Source: a virus. From it: DNA of 23,535 bases. The stretch is from IMG/VR virus record IMGVR_UViG_3300004448_000249, positions 1 to 23,535 of that record; one strand, 5' to 3'. Each line of letters starts with the position of its first letter. Positions within the stretch are counted from its first letter, which is position 1. The translations under genes were made by a program, and so were the position numbers. Shown one piece after another: positions 23,500 to 23,535 of this stretch. Below the pieces are notes generated by a model that searched no databases, was not told where the DNA came from, and saw only the letters and a list, made by a program, of their open reading frames with translations.

Positions 23500-23535
23500 A
23501 TGCAACATAAGATTACATATAAATATATAAAAATT
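23500..23535 (+). CDS. Start of the gene after portal (3'-truncated by window edge)
   Basis: ATG 23500 opens a frame that runs to the window edge (MQHKITYKYIKI), two bases after the portal stop, with GAGGAA as a possible ribosome-binding site. In T4 the following genes are the small core proteins and the prohead protease; twelve residues are too few to identify this one. The late motif at 23518 lies inside it, so the frame could also be fortuitous. Confidence 0.35.
   Translation, partial: MQHKITYKYIKI
23518..23525 (+). promoter_or_regulatory. T4-type late promoter motif TATAAATA near window end
   Basis: An exact late consensus lies 21 bp after the portal stop. It probably serves the head-assembly genes that should follow gene 20, with their start beyond the window. 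Confidence 0.55.

Noticed and set aside
1-23535. tRNA genes, CRISPR arrays, insertion sequences, integrase, homing endonucleases, inteins
   Set aside because: None seen on reading both strands; gene 17 is continuous and gaps are too short to hold them.

Overview
The window is about 23.5 kb of a T4-like tailed phage (myovirus) genome, AT-rich and very tightly packed. The right half carries the T4 late morphogenesis genes in T4 order: neck 13 and 14, tail sheath stabiliser 15, terminase 16 and 17, sheath 18, tube 19 and portal 20. T4-type late promoters (TATAAATA, or AATAAATA) precede several of these genes. The style of the accessory genes (2OG-Fe(II) oxygenase, cytidylyltransferase, FkbM-type methyltransferase, cupins) resembles marine T4-like phages. 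That is an impression from family knowledge; the host cannot be named from sequence alone.

Layout. (1) 1-2330, plus strand: the tail of an unidentified gene, then two tandem paralogous radical SAM enzymes. (2) 7779-2280, minus strand: a seven-gene operon with no intergenic bases. In transcription order it encodes a cupin, radical SAM/SPASM F, radical SAM/SPASM E, radical SAM D, an unknown 132-aa protein, radical SAM/SPASM C and a 'WWK' protein. It meets the plus-strand pair tail to tail, with a 51-bp coding overlap. (3) 7780-7886: a divergent promoter region with a near-consensus sigma70 promoter plus an overlapping late motif firing leftward, and a late promoter firing rightward. (4) 7887-12314, plus strand: a 2OG-Fe(II) oxygenase, two small paralogous proteins, then a glycan-type module (GH130-like beta-propeller, TPR + FkbM-type methyltransferase, cytidylyltransferase-cupin fusion). 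(5) 12420-13801: three small beta-rich, probably virion, proteins. (6) 13805-23497: genes 13 to 20, then the first codons of a further gene.

The striking part is regions 1-3: six radical SAM enzymes, three with a full seven-cysteine SPASM domain and three with a shorter four-cysteine C-terminal motif, together with a cupin and two uncharacterised proteins, inside a phage structural region. SPASM enzymes usually modify peptides or proteins, so this looks like a phage-encoded multi-step radical modification pathway. Its substrate is not evident: it could be a virion protein, a host protein or a peptide product. In T4 the slot just before gene 13 holds the whisker and short tail fibre genes, so the radical SAM and glycan modules sit in a likely hypervariable adsorption-gene position.

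Other notable points are a tail sheath stabiliser (gene 15) enlarged to 703 aa by six Gly/Tyr-type repeats flanking a LamG-like lectin domain, an orphan leftward sigma70 promoter at 12343-12370 facing antisense into the glycan genes, and a strong hairpin followed by four T inside the first codons of the portal gene. No tRNA, CRISPR array, insertion sequence or integrase was seen. No gene-free stretch exceeds about 110 bp.
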